Shown here piece after piece: positions 51,272 through 60,056 of a stretch of DNA of 64,000 bases. Origin of the DNA: JBBQYD01 sp942493075 (GTDB lineage Bacteria > Verrucomicrobiota > Verrucomicrobiia > Limisphaerales > UBA8199); contig OW818681.1 of assembly GCA_942493075.1 (NCBI GenBank), positions 2,046,001-2,110,000 on the forward strand, in the 5' to 3' direction. The notes under the pieces were generated by a model that saw nothing but the letters and a program-made list of their open reading frames with translations, made no database searches and was not told where the DNA came from. The translations under genes were made by a program, and so were the position numbers. Each line of letters begins with the position of its first letter. The first letter of the stretch is position 1.

Positions 51272-53197
51272 TTACCGGAAGATAATGTTGAGAATGATAC
51301 AGCACACCAGGAGCACAATACCCAGGGTGGCTGGACGCAGATACCATCGCGCCTCGTCGTCCTTGAGCTTGGGCGTGAGCGAATAGACCAGGCCGCGCAG
51401 TTCGTCGTCTGTCTTTGTGCGCCGGGTCGCCAGCGAGATTCCCAACGTGAGGACGAAGCAAATAATGAAGGCGAAGCTGGCGAGCCAGAAATTCTGGGCC
51501 ATTTCGCTCGGGAAGGAACTTACCACGTGGAGATAGCCGCCTTTGACGCCAGGTTGGTTCCCTGCGGTAATCGTGAGGGCGTGGAACAGGGCCGAACTGC
51601 CGATGCCGCCGAACAAGCCTAGAAATGCTCCCGTCGCGGTGGTGCGTGCCCAGAACATGCCGAGCAGGAAGGTGGCGAACAGCGGTGCGTTCACGAAGCC
51701 AAACACCAACTGGATGATATCCATCGCGTTGTTGTACATGGAGGCAAAGTAAGCACAGGCAATGCTGAGCAGGATGCCCACAACGGTGATGGCCTGTCCC
51801 ATCCGGAAGTAGTGGGCGTCGCTCTTATCCTTAGCGATATAGGCTTGGTAAATGTCGTAGGTCCACACTGTGTTGAACGCAGTTACGTTACCAGCCATGC
51901 CGGACATGAAGGAGGCCAGCAACGCCGTCAACGCCAACCCGAGCAGTCCGGGCGGGCAGTACTTCTTCACCAGCGAGAGAATAACACCGTCGTAATCGTA
52001 TTCGGAAATCGCGTTATAGAGACCGTTCTTGATCTCAATGTCCTTCATGCCGCCGGCTGCGCTGATCAGGGCCGCCGTCCGTTCCGGATTCATCTTGCGC
52101 CCGATGGCTGCACTGACGGCCTTGACTCCCGCCTCCGTGTCCGCTCCAGCATTCTTTACAACCTCAACGGCTCTATCGTACGAAGCTTCAGCTACGATCG
52201 GCGGAGGAATGCGGTAGTTTTTGTCAGGCATCGAGGTCAACGCCACTGCGATCATGCCAGGCACAATCACAAGGATCGGGAAAATCATCTTAGGCACAGC
52301 CGCGATCAAGGGGGTCCGGCGAGCAGCACCCATGTTCTTGGCGGCCATTGCGCGCTGAACAACCAAGAAGTTCGTGCACCAGTAACCGAACGAAAGAACG
52401 AAACCCAATCCGAACAACATCGCGAACCAATCGACACCCATGGGGTTGGATTCGACACCGCCGAGCAACGGTCGCCATGCACTGGTCCAGGCGTCAGCCG
52501 GATACGGCTTGGTTCCGAGGTCATATGTAGCCGGATTCTGCGCCACGGTTTGGAGAGATTGATTCATCTTGCCCCAGCCGCCCACGTCCTTAAGGCCGAG
52601 GTAAACCACCGGTGCGAACCCAAGCACGATCATGAAGAACTGCAGCACTTCGGTGTAGATGGCAGAGGTCAGACCGCCCTTGAGCACATAGACGAGCACA
52701 ACAGCAGAGCAGATCCACAGCGCCGCATGGTAGTTCCAGCCCAGCAACTGGTTCAGAAGCTTGGCCAGAGCGTTCATGCTGATGCCGGAGGCGAAGACCG
52801 TCATTACCGCGAAAGCGAAGGAATTGAGCGCGCGCACCCGCTCATCGAAGCGCATTTTAAGGTACTCCGGGACGGATCTGGCCTTGGACCCGTAATAGAA
52901 AGGCATCATGAACACGGCCAGGAAGATCATCGCGGGAATGGCGCCAACCCAATAGAAATGGCTCGTGGCGATGCCGTATTTGGCGCCGCTTGCGGCCATG
53001 CCGACCAGTTCCAAGGCGCCCAGGTTGGCTGAGATGAACGCCAGGCCTGTGACCCAGGCCGGGATGGAGCGGCCGGAGGTCAGGAAGTCCGACGAGCTTT
53101 TCATGTACCTGCGGAGTGCAAAACCTATGCCGACGACAGCGATGACATAGATAGCGAGGACCGCGTAATCGATTACTTCCAGATGGACGTTGTGCAT
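51272..53197 (-). CDS. Sodium:solute symporter (SSS family), probably galactose or related sugar
   Basis: The 641-residue protein has the SSS fold with about 14 helices: YAVLAIYVIAVVGIGFALRR, then GRSIPAWVTGLAFISANLGAL with conserved Na-site polar residues, PFYYGSKARSVPEYLKMRFD, and GLTSAIYTEVLQFFMIVLG. Its closest functional analogues by context are SGLT-like sugar transporters, as galM and galK follow on the same strand. A soluble insertion near residues 340-410 is larger than usual. Substrate assignment rests on context. Confidence 0.87.
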   Translation of the reverse strand: MHNVHLEVIDYAVLAIYVIAVVGIGFALRRYMKSSSDFLTSGRSIPAWVTGLAFISANLGALELVGMAASGAKYGIATSHFYWVGAIPAMIFLAVFMMPFYYGSKARSVPEYLKMRFDERVRALNSFAFAVMTVFASGISMNALAKLLNQLLGWNYHAALWICSAVVLVYVLKGGLTSAIYTEVLQFFMIVLGFAPVVYLGLKDVGGWGKMNQSLQTVAQNPATYDLGTKPYPADAWTSAWRPLLGGVESNPMGVDWFAMLFGLGFVLSFGYWCTNFLVVQRAMAAKNMGAARRTPLIAAVPKMIFPILVIVPGMIAVALTSMPDKNYRIPPPIVAEASYDRAVEVVKNAGADTEAGVKAVSAAIGRKMNPERTAALISAAGGMKDIEIKNGLYNAISEYDYDGVILSLVKKYCPPGLLGLALTALLASFMSGMAGNVTAFNTVWTYDIYQAYIAKDKSDAHYFRMGQAITVVGILLSIACAYFASMYNNAMDIIQLVFGFVNAPLFATFLLGMFWARTTATGAFLGLFGGIGSSALFHALTITAGNQPGVKGGYLHVVSSFPSEMAQNFWLASFAFIICFVLTLGISLATRRTKTDDELRGLVYSLTPKLKDDEARWYLRPATLGIVLLVCCIILNIIFR

Positions 53198-53315
53198 AAG
53201 TAAATAAATGCCCGAGTGCGCCAGATTAGAAGAGAGGAAATCAAATTGTCAACTCACGGCGTTCAGATGGATAAAGTCGCTTGATGCTTCCCTCTCCGTT
53301 TCTACTCATGATTTC

Positions 53316-54854
53316 CTACGGTTTCGCCTCACTGCCGGCCCCGCGTTTCGGCAACTCCCAAACCGTGAATGCCACGAAACTTGTGCCTCTGGTGTAGCCT
53401 TCGCGACCTAGATACTCCGCAAGTGCCCCTGTGCCATCGTAAATATCGGGCTTTGAGGTGATCACGAGGTCTGGTTTCGGTAAATCCTTTTCGAAGCCAG
53501 GTTCCGGGTTCACCACCCATACCACTGCGCTACCGTCGGGGTTCATGACTGTTGTGAGCCCGTAGATCGCAGCCCCTTCCCGATCCGCACTCCACCAGAC
53601 AAGTTTGCCTCGCTCGCTTTCAGCCCGTGCATGACGCGCTGCCGCCCGATAGTCGTCCTTTGCATGCTCGCTGCCAAAGCGGATGCCCAGGCAGGAAGCC
53701 AGGCTGGCCGCTGCGAACAGCAGTGCCAGCGACTTTAAAACAGCCCGGCGGCTTTCCCAAAGCGTTACTAACCCATTTCCCAGTACAAAAGCGATGAGCG
53801 GGAGCACGGGAGTGCAGTGACGCCCGAGCACCCTGAAATGAACAGTTACACCCACGACAAGGATGAACCCGCCAACCAGGACAAACGAGAGCGGCCAAAA
53901 CCAGCGTGTTCGCACAGGCAGGCGCCTGCTCAACGCCAGACAGCCTGTTGCGAATACGGTGCCAGACACCACACCGAAGATCGCCAAGAAGGGCAGGTAG
54001 GGTCCAAATGCCGATAAGCCTTCGTTGCGAATCGCCAGGCGACCGGGGCCGAGTCCGCTAAAGCCCAGCAGTTCGTAAGGAATGAAAGCCAGGTTTCGGA
54101 TATCTGTTCCCCCCACGGAGGTGGCTCGTGCGCCTATCCCCAGCGTCCAAAGATAGAAAAGGCCCATGGCCAGCAACAGAATGGTTGTAACCGTCCAAGC
54201 CCCTGGAAAGCTGCGGGCGAGTGTTCGCAAGCGCCCGGTCGGCGTGCTCAGCAAGACACTGAGGATGTATGCACCGAGCCACAGCATGGCAAGCATGCCG
54301 CTCGCGGCAAGTAGCACCATGCCGAAACACAAGCAGAGCACCCATCGCCGTTCCGACGCAGGATGATCCGGCCAGGAAAGCCGGTAGATGGACGAGAACA
54401 CGATCAAACTGGCGCCAATCTGCACCGCGTAAGGGCGTGCTTCGTTCAAGTAGTACCAAACGAACGGGCTTGTGAGCAGGACAAGGAGCATTCCTCGCAG
54501 AACACCTCGCTGCCCAGCGAAGGCGCACACCAGGCTTGAGAGTCCCAGGAGGATGAATGGCACATTGCCGGATCGCAACGCCACTTCGTTGATCCCAACT
54601 AGTTTCTCCCAGCCCCAAGCAAAGAAATGATGAAAGGGTTGCTGGAGGTCAGCACTGCCTTCAGTCGATATTTTGTGCCAAAAATCACCCAGATGCGGCA
54701 TCGAGGCCTTATACGCGACTCCACATTCATCGATCCAAAAACTCTGCGTGCTGATGGCCAGGGCCGATACGATCAGAGCCAATCCCAACGCACAAAGCAG
54801 GGTGAATGACTTGTTCTTTGCTGCCTCCATGGGATCATTGAATGGGTTCGTCAT
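53316..54854 (-). CDS. Membrane glycosyltransferase of the ArnT/PMT-like type
   Basis: The 512-residue protein has about ten to twelve helices and an early acidic loop, QSFWIDECGVAYKAS, resembling the first periplasmic DE motif of GT-C glycosyltransferases (PMT/ArnT). A soluble C-terminal domain of about 110 residues follows the last helix (DYRAAARHARAESERGKLV). Likely substrate is a polyprenyl-phosphate sugar transferred to an extracytoplasmic acceptor. ATG 54854 (MTNPFNDPMEAAKNKS) is chosen over 54914 because the N-terminal extension is not protein-like. It is followed by the symporter gene but with a 118-nt gap, so it is probably separate. Confidence 0.72.
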   Translation of the reverse strand: MTNPFNDPMEAAKNKSFTLLCALGLALIVSALAISTQSFWIDECGVAYKASMPHLGDFWHKISTEGSADLQQPFHHFFAWGWEKLVGINEVALRSGNVPFILLGLSSLVCAFAGQRGVLRGMLLVLLTSPFVWYYLNEARPYAVQIGASLIVFSSIYRLSWPDHPASERRWVLCLCFGMVLLAASGMLAMLWLGAYILSVLLSTPTGRLRTLARSFPGAWTVTTILLLAMGLFYLWTLGIGARATSVGGTDIRNLAFIPYELLGFSGLGPGRLAIRNEGLSAFGPYLPFLAIFGVVSGTVFATGCLALSRRLPVRTRWFWPLSFVLVGGFILVVGVTVHFRVLGRHCTPVLPLIAFVLGNGLVTLWESRRAVLKSLALLFAAASLASCLGIRFGSEHAKDDYRAAARHARAESERGKLVWWSADREGAAIYGLTTVMNPDGSAVVWVVNPEPGFEKDLPKPDLVITSKPDIYDGTGALAEYLGREGYTRGTSFVAFTVWELPKRGAGSEAKP

Positions 54855-55014
54855 TTCTGGCCGGTTAAGGTTTGTGTTCGATCTCTTCCGCCAGCATGAC
54901 CAGATCGAGCACAAGGGTCCTGCACATTGAGAAAAGTCCTGATGAACTGGCGGATTGATTCTGCACGTCCACAGGATTGGCGTAAGGCCAAGGAAGCGTC
55001 AAGAACCGCCGCAG

Positions 55015-55028
55015 GTTAACACGTTAAC
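55015..55028. promoter_or_regulatory. Paired GTTAAC repeats, operator-like
   Basis: GTTAAC-AC-GTTAAC in the divergent region between the two glycosyltransferase genes, centred about 65 nt upstream of the predicted start of the MGDG-synthase-like gene. It could bind a dimeric regulator; only one copy is present. Confidence 0.25.
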
Positions 55029-55050
55029 TGATTGCATATGCGATTACGAG

Positions 55051-55079
55051 TTGCGGGTTCTCCGCGCAATGGTTCTAAT
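55051..55079 (+). promoter_or_regulatory. Promoter of the MGDG-synthase-like gene
   Basis: TTGCGG (55051-55056), 17-nt spacer, TCTAAT (55074-55079). The leader would be about 28 nt. A further GATACT lies close to the ATG and could be a second -10. Confidence 0.45.
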
Positions 55080-55113
55080 TCCTGGGTCATTCGCACTAGC
55101 ATAGATACTCATT

Positions 55114-56223
55114 ATGAAAGTATTGATCGCGACAGTCACAGCCGGCGGAGGGCATCTGGCCGCCGCATCCGCCTTGCAGGAAGCCTGGAAGAGCAGGCGC
55201 CCCAAGGACACGGTTGAAACCTGGGACCTGATGCAGTTCTTTTCAGCGGTCCACAGGCGTGTTTACACCCAGGGCTACGTGAAATTCGTCGAGCGTGCTC
55301 CGGAACTTTGGGGAATGGTCTTTAAGAAGACAGATGACCCGCAGCTTGCAAAACGGCTTTCCCGCGTGCGGCATCTGTTTGGCAGTCCATCACGAAAGAA
55401 ATTTGCGAATAAGCTGGCGGCATTCGCTCCCGATGCCGTCCTTTGCACCCACTATTTGCCGTTGGAAACGCTGGCGCGGCGCGAACAAGGAAAGCCTTTC
55501 GTTGCCAGTGTCGTAACGGATTTTGAGGCGCACGCGCTTTGGATGGAGGACTGTGTAGACCTTTACTGCGTCGCTCACCCGGTAACCGCGAATCGGTTGC
55601 TCGCGCGCGGGGCCGCTCAGGAGCAGATTGCCACAACTGGCATCCCGATTTCCTCACGGTTCAGTCTGCCTGTGGATGAAGTTGCGGTCCGGCGAGGCCT
55701 GGGGTTGCGGGACGACCTTCCAATTGTGCTGGTGCTGAGTGGCGGTTTTGGCATGGGGCCTGTGGAAGAGATTCTAACGGCGCTGGACGTGGCAGAGGGG
55801 GATTTTCAGACTTTGGTAGTTACCGGCAGAAACGAGGAATTGCGCCGGGAACTGGCTGTGCGAGACCGGAAGCATCCATGCCGGGTGCTGGGTTTTGCCA
55901 GCAACATGCACGAGCTGATGTCGATCTCCTCGCTGATCGTTACAAAGCCTGGTGGGTTAACCACGTGCGAATCTCTCGCCAAAGGCAAGCCGCTGGTGAT
56001 CGTGAATCCAATTCCGGGGCAGGAGGCAGCCAATAGCGATTTTCTGCTGGAGCAGGGGGCTGCGGTGAAGGTGAACCGGGTCGAGGACCTGGCCTTCAGG
56101 TTGCCGGAAATCATGGCTGCCTCAAAGCTTGGATCGCTGTCGAAAGTCGCCCGAAGTCTAGGCAGACCAGATGCGGCGGCTGCGATCTGCACGGAAGTGC
56201 TCCGGCGGCTTCCTTCAACCTGA
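55114..56223 (+). CDS. MGDG-synthase-like (GT28/MurG fold) glycosyltransferase
   Basis: The 369-residue protein has the N-terminal MGDG_synth domain, with VTAGGGHLAAASALQEAW as the glycine-rich acceptor loop, and a GT28 C-terminal domain with VLVLSGGFGMGPVEEI and the donor-binding VTKPGGLTTCESLAKGKPL and PGQEAANSDFLLEQGA. Enzymes of this type transfer a hexose to diacylglycerol, making glycolipids such as MGDG or diglucosyl-DAG. The acceptor here is inferred from the family. ATG 55114 is a strong start since the conserved block begins at residue 2. Confidence 0.87.
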   Translation: MKVLIATVTAGGGHLAAASALQEAWKSRRPKDTVETWDLMQFFSAVHRRVYTQGYVKFVERAPELWGMVFKKTDDPQLAKRLSRVRHLFGSPSRKKFANKLAAFAPDAVLCTHYLPLETLARREQGKPFVASVVTDFEAHALWMEDCVDLYCVAHPVTANRLLARGAAQEQIATTGIPISSRFSLPVDEVAVRRGLGLRDDLPIVLVLSGGFGMGPVEEILTALDVAEGDFQTLVVTGRNEELRRELAVRDRKHPCRVLGFASNMHELMSISSLIVTKPGGLTTCESLAKGKPLVIVNPIPGQEAANSDFLLEQGAAVKVNRVEDLAFRLPEIMAASKLGSLSKVARSLGRPDAAAAICTEVLRRLPST

Positions 56224-56259
56224 CCGTGAGCATGCAAAGGCGGCTCGGTCTAAACTGGT

Positions 56260-56514
56260 GTGAGCAACGCATCCGAATCGACTCAGAATCCGGCGAGGGC
56301 AGGCCGGTGCGGGATGGCAGGGGCCAAAGTGGTGCGTGCCGGAACGGAGTTGTTGATCTTATTTGACGGCCGCGTTCTGGTCCATAATCTCACCCCGGAA
56401 ATGCGTACGCTTTTGCAGGAAGCTTTGGGTGGAGAGGCTCTGGCGGGCGTCTCTCTGGATGCTGATCGTTCCGCTGATACCGTGCAACCCTTAGCGAAGA
56501 GCCGAAGCCTATGA
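56260..56514 (+). CDS. Small protein coupled to the Ycf46-like ATPase gene
   Basis: The 84-residue frame begins at GTG 56260 (NASESTQNPARAG); an internal ATG at 56314 (MAGAKVVRAGTELL) gives a tighter 66-residue form. The core, AGTELLILFDGRVLVHNLTPEM, looks like a small beta-alpha domain; no family is recognised. Its TGA overlaps the ATG of the AAA ATPase gene by 4 nt, which supports it as real and as coupled to that gene. Confidence 0.6.
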   Translation: MSNASESTQNPARAGRCGMAGAKVVRAGTELLILFDGRVLVHNLTPEMRTLLQEALGGEALAGVSLDADRSADTVQPLAKSRSL

Positions 56515-58064
56515 GCTTTCAGAACGACATTGAGATTCTCATCAGGGCGCGCTACCCAATCCTCTACATCATAACAAGCGAGGAACTCCGAGTGCAGCAG
56601 TTGTTGCAGGAGATCGCCAAAAAACGGCAGAAGAAGGTTTTTGAGTGGAGCTATAGCACCGGGATAGTGCCGGCCGGCACATCGATCCAATCACAAAAAG
56701 GCCGCAATGCGTCAACCAAGGACCCTATCATGGCCTTGGATCAGGTGATCGACCTGGTGGAACCTTCGATCTTCATATTCAAAGACTTTCACCCCTTTCT
56801 GACCCGAAGCAACTTTCAGGTTATTCGCAAGCTCAAGGAGATTGCCATACATCTGAAGAATTCGTTCAAGACGATCATTCTCGTTTCGCCCGTCATGGAG
56901 ATTCCCACGGAACTGGAAAAAGAGATCACCGTTTTGAACTATCCGCTTCCCACGCGTGAGGACCTGGATCATCTATTGGATCGCATCATAGAGGACGTGA
57001 AGCAGTTCAAGCAGGTCGTGGTCGATCTGGATGACAAGGGGCGTGAGCGGTTGTTGCAGGCGGCCCTGGGACTTACTCTAGGGGAAGCCGAGAACGTGTT
57101 TGCGAAAATCATCGTCAAAGATGAGCGGCTGTCAGGGGACGACGTTAACGAGGTATTCGCGGAGAAACAACAGATCATTCGCAAGAGCGGGTTGCTGGAA
57201 TACTATGCCACCAGCGAGAGATTCGACAGCGTCGGTGGTTTGCCTGTCCTCAAAGACTGGCTTACGAAACGCGCAGCGGCGTTCTCGGAGGATGCCCGAG
57301 CTTTTGGCCTGCCATCTCCCCGAGGGATATTGATGCTCGGCGTGCAGGGCTGCGGCAAGAGCCTTTGTGCCAAAGCGGTGGCGAACCATTGGCAACTGCC
57401 ATTGTTGCGCTTCGATATGGGGCGGATGTTCGGCAGCCTGGTTGGATCAAGCGAGGAAAATGTCCGACGCGCCATTTCGGTTGCCGAATCGGTGGCACCC
57501 GCAATCCTGTGGGTGGACGAAATCGACAAGGCTTTTGCCGGGTCCCAGGGATCGGGGGCGACTGACGGCGGAACGACCGCCCGTGTCTTCGGCACATTCC
57601 TCACGTGGCTTTCGGAGAAACAGGCACCGGTTTTTGTCGTCGCAACGGCGAACGATATTTCGCAACTTCCGCCGGAGTTGCTGCGCAAAGGCCGCCTGGA
57701 CGAGATTTTCTTTGTGGACCTACCCAGCCGTAACGAGCGCGCCGAGATTTTTAAGATCCACATTGGCAAGCGTCGCCGAGACCCCTCGAAGTTCGATGTT
57801 GAGTTGCTGGCTGATGGGAGCAAGGACTTCAGCGGTGCCGAAATTGAAGAGTCCATCAACAGCGCCTTGTATGATGCGTTCTATTCCGGCAGTGAACTGA
57901 CGACGGAACACATCGGGCTGGCACTGTCACAGACCGTTCCGCTGGCTAAAACGATGGATGAGCAGATCAATCGGTTGCGCAATTGGGCTGAAGGCCGCGC
58001 GCGCAACGCAAGTGTGGCCCGAAACGTGCCTGGTGAGAACAGCTCCCGCCGGATGGAACTGTAA
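56511..58064 (+). CDS. Ycf46-like AAA+ ATPase
   Basis: The 517-residue protein matches Ycf46-type AAA ATPases: an N-terminal degenerate P-loop domain (FQNDIEILIRARYPILYIITS, 1-220) and a C-terminal AAA+ core with Walker A LGVQGCGKSLCAKAV, Walker B ILWVDEIDKAFAG, sensor ATANDISQLPPELLRKGR with the Arg finger region. Chloroplast and cyanobacterial relatives are poorly characterised, with a proposed role in carbon use. A small unknown protein is encoded immediately upstream with a 4-nt overlap. Confidence 0.88.
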   Translation: MSFQNDIEILIRARYPILYIITSEELRVQQLLQEIAKKRQKKVFEWSYSTGIVPAGTSIQSQKGRNASTKDPIMALDQVIDLVEPSIFIFKDFHPFLTRSNFQVIRKLKEIAIHLKNSFKTIILVSPVMEIPTELEKEITVLNYPLPTREDLDHLLDRIIEDVKQFKQVVVDLDDKGRERLLQAALGLTLGEAENVFAKIIVKDERLSGDDVNEVFAEKQQIIRKSGLLEYYATSERFDSVGGLPVLKDWLTKRAAAFSEDARAFGLPSPRGILMLGVQGCGKSLCAKAVANHWQLPLLRFDMGRMFGSLVGSSEENVRRAISVAESVAPAILWVDEIDKAFAGSQGSGATDGGTTARVFGTFLTWLSEKQAPVFVVATANDISQLPPELLRKGRLDEIFFVDLPSRNERAEIFKIHIGKRRRDPSKFDVELLADGSKDFSGAEIEESINSALYDAFYSGSELTTEHIGLALSQTVPLAKTMDEQINRLRNWAEGRARNASVARNVPGENSSRRMEL

Positions 58065-58096
58065 GGCGATTCCTGGCGCAGTTACCGGGAATCGGG

Positions 58097-59899
58097 TTAC
58101 TTTTTAAGCGGCCAGATAATGGGGAGCGCGATCAGCACGATAATCGCCAGCATGAGCGTGAGCGGCCCCCCGGTTTTTACAAAATCCCAGAACCGATAGC
58201 GCCCAGGCCCATAAACCAGAATGCATGCGGGCTCAAAAGGGGTGATGAACGAGACCGAGGCGGCCAGCATGATGGCGATAGCGAAGGTTCGTTCATTGAC
58301 TCCCATGACGCGGGCTGCCTCCAATGCGACCGGCAGCACCACCAGTGCAGCGGCGGCATTCGACATCGGTTGAGTCAGGAGAATTGTTACAACGAAAAAC
58401 CCGGCAAGCACCGCCATAACCCCGAAGGGTTCCAAACCTGAGACAATCCACCGGGCCAATAACTCGTCGGCCCCTGTTTTATCCATGGCTGTTCCGAAGG
58501 CGGTCATGCCTCCGATCAAGATCAGGAGCCGCCAGTCGATCATTGAATAGGCACGATCGACAGAGATGCAGCGCAGAATGACGCACAAAACGGCAGCCGC
58601 CAGCAGCGAGATGACCAGGGGCACAATGCCGAGCAGGTTCAAGAGCAACGCCGTGCCGAAAAGCACAACCGCATAAGTCCCGCGGTTGCGGCGTGGCGCG
58701 GCGATGGGCAGTTCGGATAACACGGCCAGTTGGCGCTGCCTCTGGAGGGCGGCTAGCTTCTCCTTTTCGCCCTGCACCAGGAGCAGGTCGCCAACCTCCA
58801 ATCGAATGGAGCCGATCTTATCGTTCAGGGATCTTCCGCGACGATAAATGCCGAGCACGGTTAACCCGGATTGTTGATGATAGTTCGATTCTTTAAGTGT
58901 CCTGCCAACTAACAGAGACTGGGGAGTGACCACCGCCTCCGCGATATTGGTTTCCTCATCCGGGAGCTTCAGATCGCCCATTTTCCAATCGGCCTTTATC
59001 TCAATGCCCTCTTCCGTTTTTACCTTCATGAGGCTTTCGAGGCTGGCAACGACCAGCAGGATGTCTCCTTCCATGAACGCGGTCTGACGATCCGGAACAA
59101 ACACCTGCTTTGCTCGACGGACCTTGAGGATACGAAATCCCATGCGCGAAAAGTCAGAACGAAACACCGTCTGCCCAATCATGGGGGAACTCGGCATCAC
59201 AATGATTTCACTGAGATAACTTCTAACAGCATCACCCTCAACCAGGCTTGGCTCCACTGTTTTGGGCAAAAAGAACCTGCCCACCAGCAGCACGTAGGCA
59301 ATTCCTACAGCGACCAGGATCAGACCTATGGGGGTGATTTCGAAAAGCCCTATTGGTTGTAGATTTACCCGCTCTACGTAACCACTCACCGCTACATTGG
59401 TGGAGGTGCCGATCAGGGTGCAGGTTCCACCCAGGATTGAGGCATATGCCAAGGGAAGCAGGATACGCGAAGGACTAATCTTTGCCCGGCGAGCCAGCCC
59501 AACGACAGGTCCTACGAGCATTGCGACAACAGTTGTATTGTTGATGAAAGCCGACATGGCGGCCGCAACGATCATCAGTACGATTAACAGCCGTGTCTCA
59601 CTCTGCCCGGCGATTTTCACCAACTGGGCTCCCGCAGCATCGACAACGCCGGTCTCCTGGAGTGCCCCGCAGAGGACAAAAATGGATGCCAGGATGATGA
59701 TGATCTCTCCGCTTAATCCAGCAAAAGCTTCCTTGCTGCTTAGTATCCCGGTTCCGATCAATACCAGCAGCAACAGGAGTGTCACTATATCCACAGGTAA
59801 AAGTTCCGAGGCGAACAAGGCGATGGCCAGGACCAGCAGCCCCAGGACCACAACGATGTTCCACGGCGATGCCAAACCAGCGGCAAGCAGAGCATCCAT
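58097..59899 (-). CDS. SLC13/DASS-type anion transporter with two TrkA-C domains
   Basis: The 600-residue protein has two membrane halves of about six helices each (first LLLLLVLIGTGILSSKEAFAG and MSAFINNTTVVAMLVGPVV; second MTAFGTAMDKTGADELL and TQPMSNAAAALVVLPVALEA) flanking two TrkA-C/RCK-C domains at about residues 205-380 (SDFSRMGFRILKVRRAKQ and YHQQSGLTVLGIYRRG). The NNT and SNA motifs match the SLC13 ion-binding loops. Substrate is probably a divalent anion such as sulfate or a dicarboxylate. ATG 59899 is preferred over GTG 59914; TAGTGT lies 11 nt upstream of it. Confidence 0.87.
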   Translation of the reverse strand: MDALLAAGLASPWNIVVVLGLLVLAIALFASELLPVDIVTLLLLLVLIGTGILSSKEAFAGLSGEIIIILASIFVLCGALQETGVVDAAGAQLVKIAGQSETRLLIVLMIVAAAMSAFINNTTVVAMLVGPVVGLARRAKISPSRILLPLAYASILGGTCTLIGTSTNVAVSGYVERVNLQPIGLFEITPIGLILVAVGIAYVLLVGRFFLPKTVEPSLVEGDAVRSYLSEIIVMPSSPMIGQTVFRSDFSRMGFRILKVRRAKQVFVPDRQTAFMEGDILLVVASLESLMKVKTEEGIEIKADWKMGDLKLPDEETNIAEAVVTPQSLLVGRTLKESNYHQQSGLTVLGIYRRGRSLNDKIGSIRLEVGDLLLVQGEKEKLAALQRQRQLAVLSELPIAAPRRNRGTYAVVLFGTALLLNLLGIVPLVISLLAAAVLCVILRCISVDRAYSMIDWRLLILIGGMTAFGTAMDKTGADELLARWIVSGLEPFGVMAVLAGFFVVTILLTQPMSNAAAALVVLPVALEAARVMGVNERTFAIAIMLAASVSFITPFEPACILVYGPGRYRFWDFVKTGGPLTLMLAIIVLIALPIIWPLKK

Positions 59900-60056
59900 A
59901 GATCCGGCAGACACTACGTGGAATTACGAAAGACCGCAACGGGTCGATACCCCATTTCCCTGTGGGAAACAACGCAGTGTGGCAGTGTCGAAGAGGACAT
60001 TGACAAGCCGATACCGATTTCTCAATAGCTGATCGACCCGTAGGCGTGCCCGGGAT

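Noticed and set aside
50573..51622. Long plus-strand frame across galM, the small membrane protein and the symporter end
   Set aside because: It is antisense to three recognised genes and its translation is His/Gln/Arg-rich without domains.
51812..53032. 406-codon plus-strand frame opposite the SSS symporter
   Set aside because: Composition (very high His, Arg, Gln) mirrors a membrane protein read on the wrong strand.
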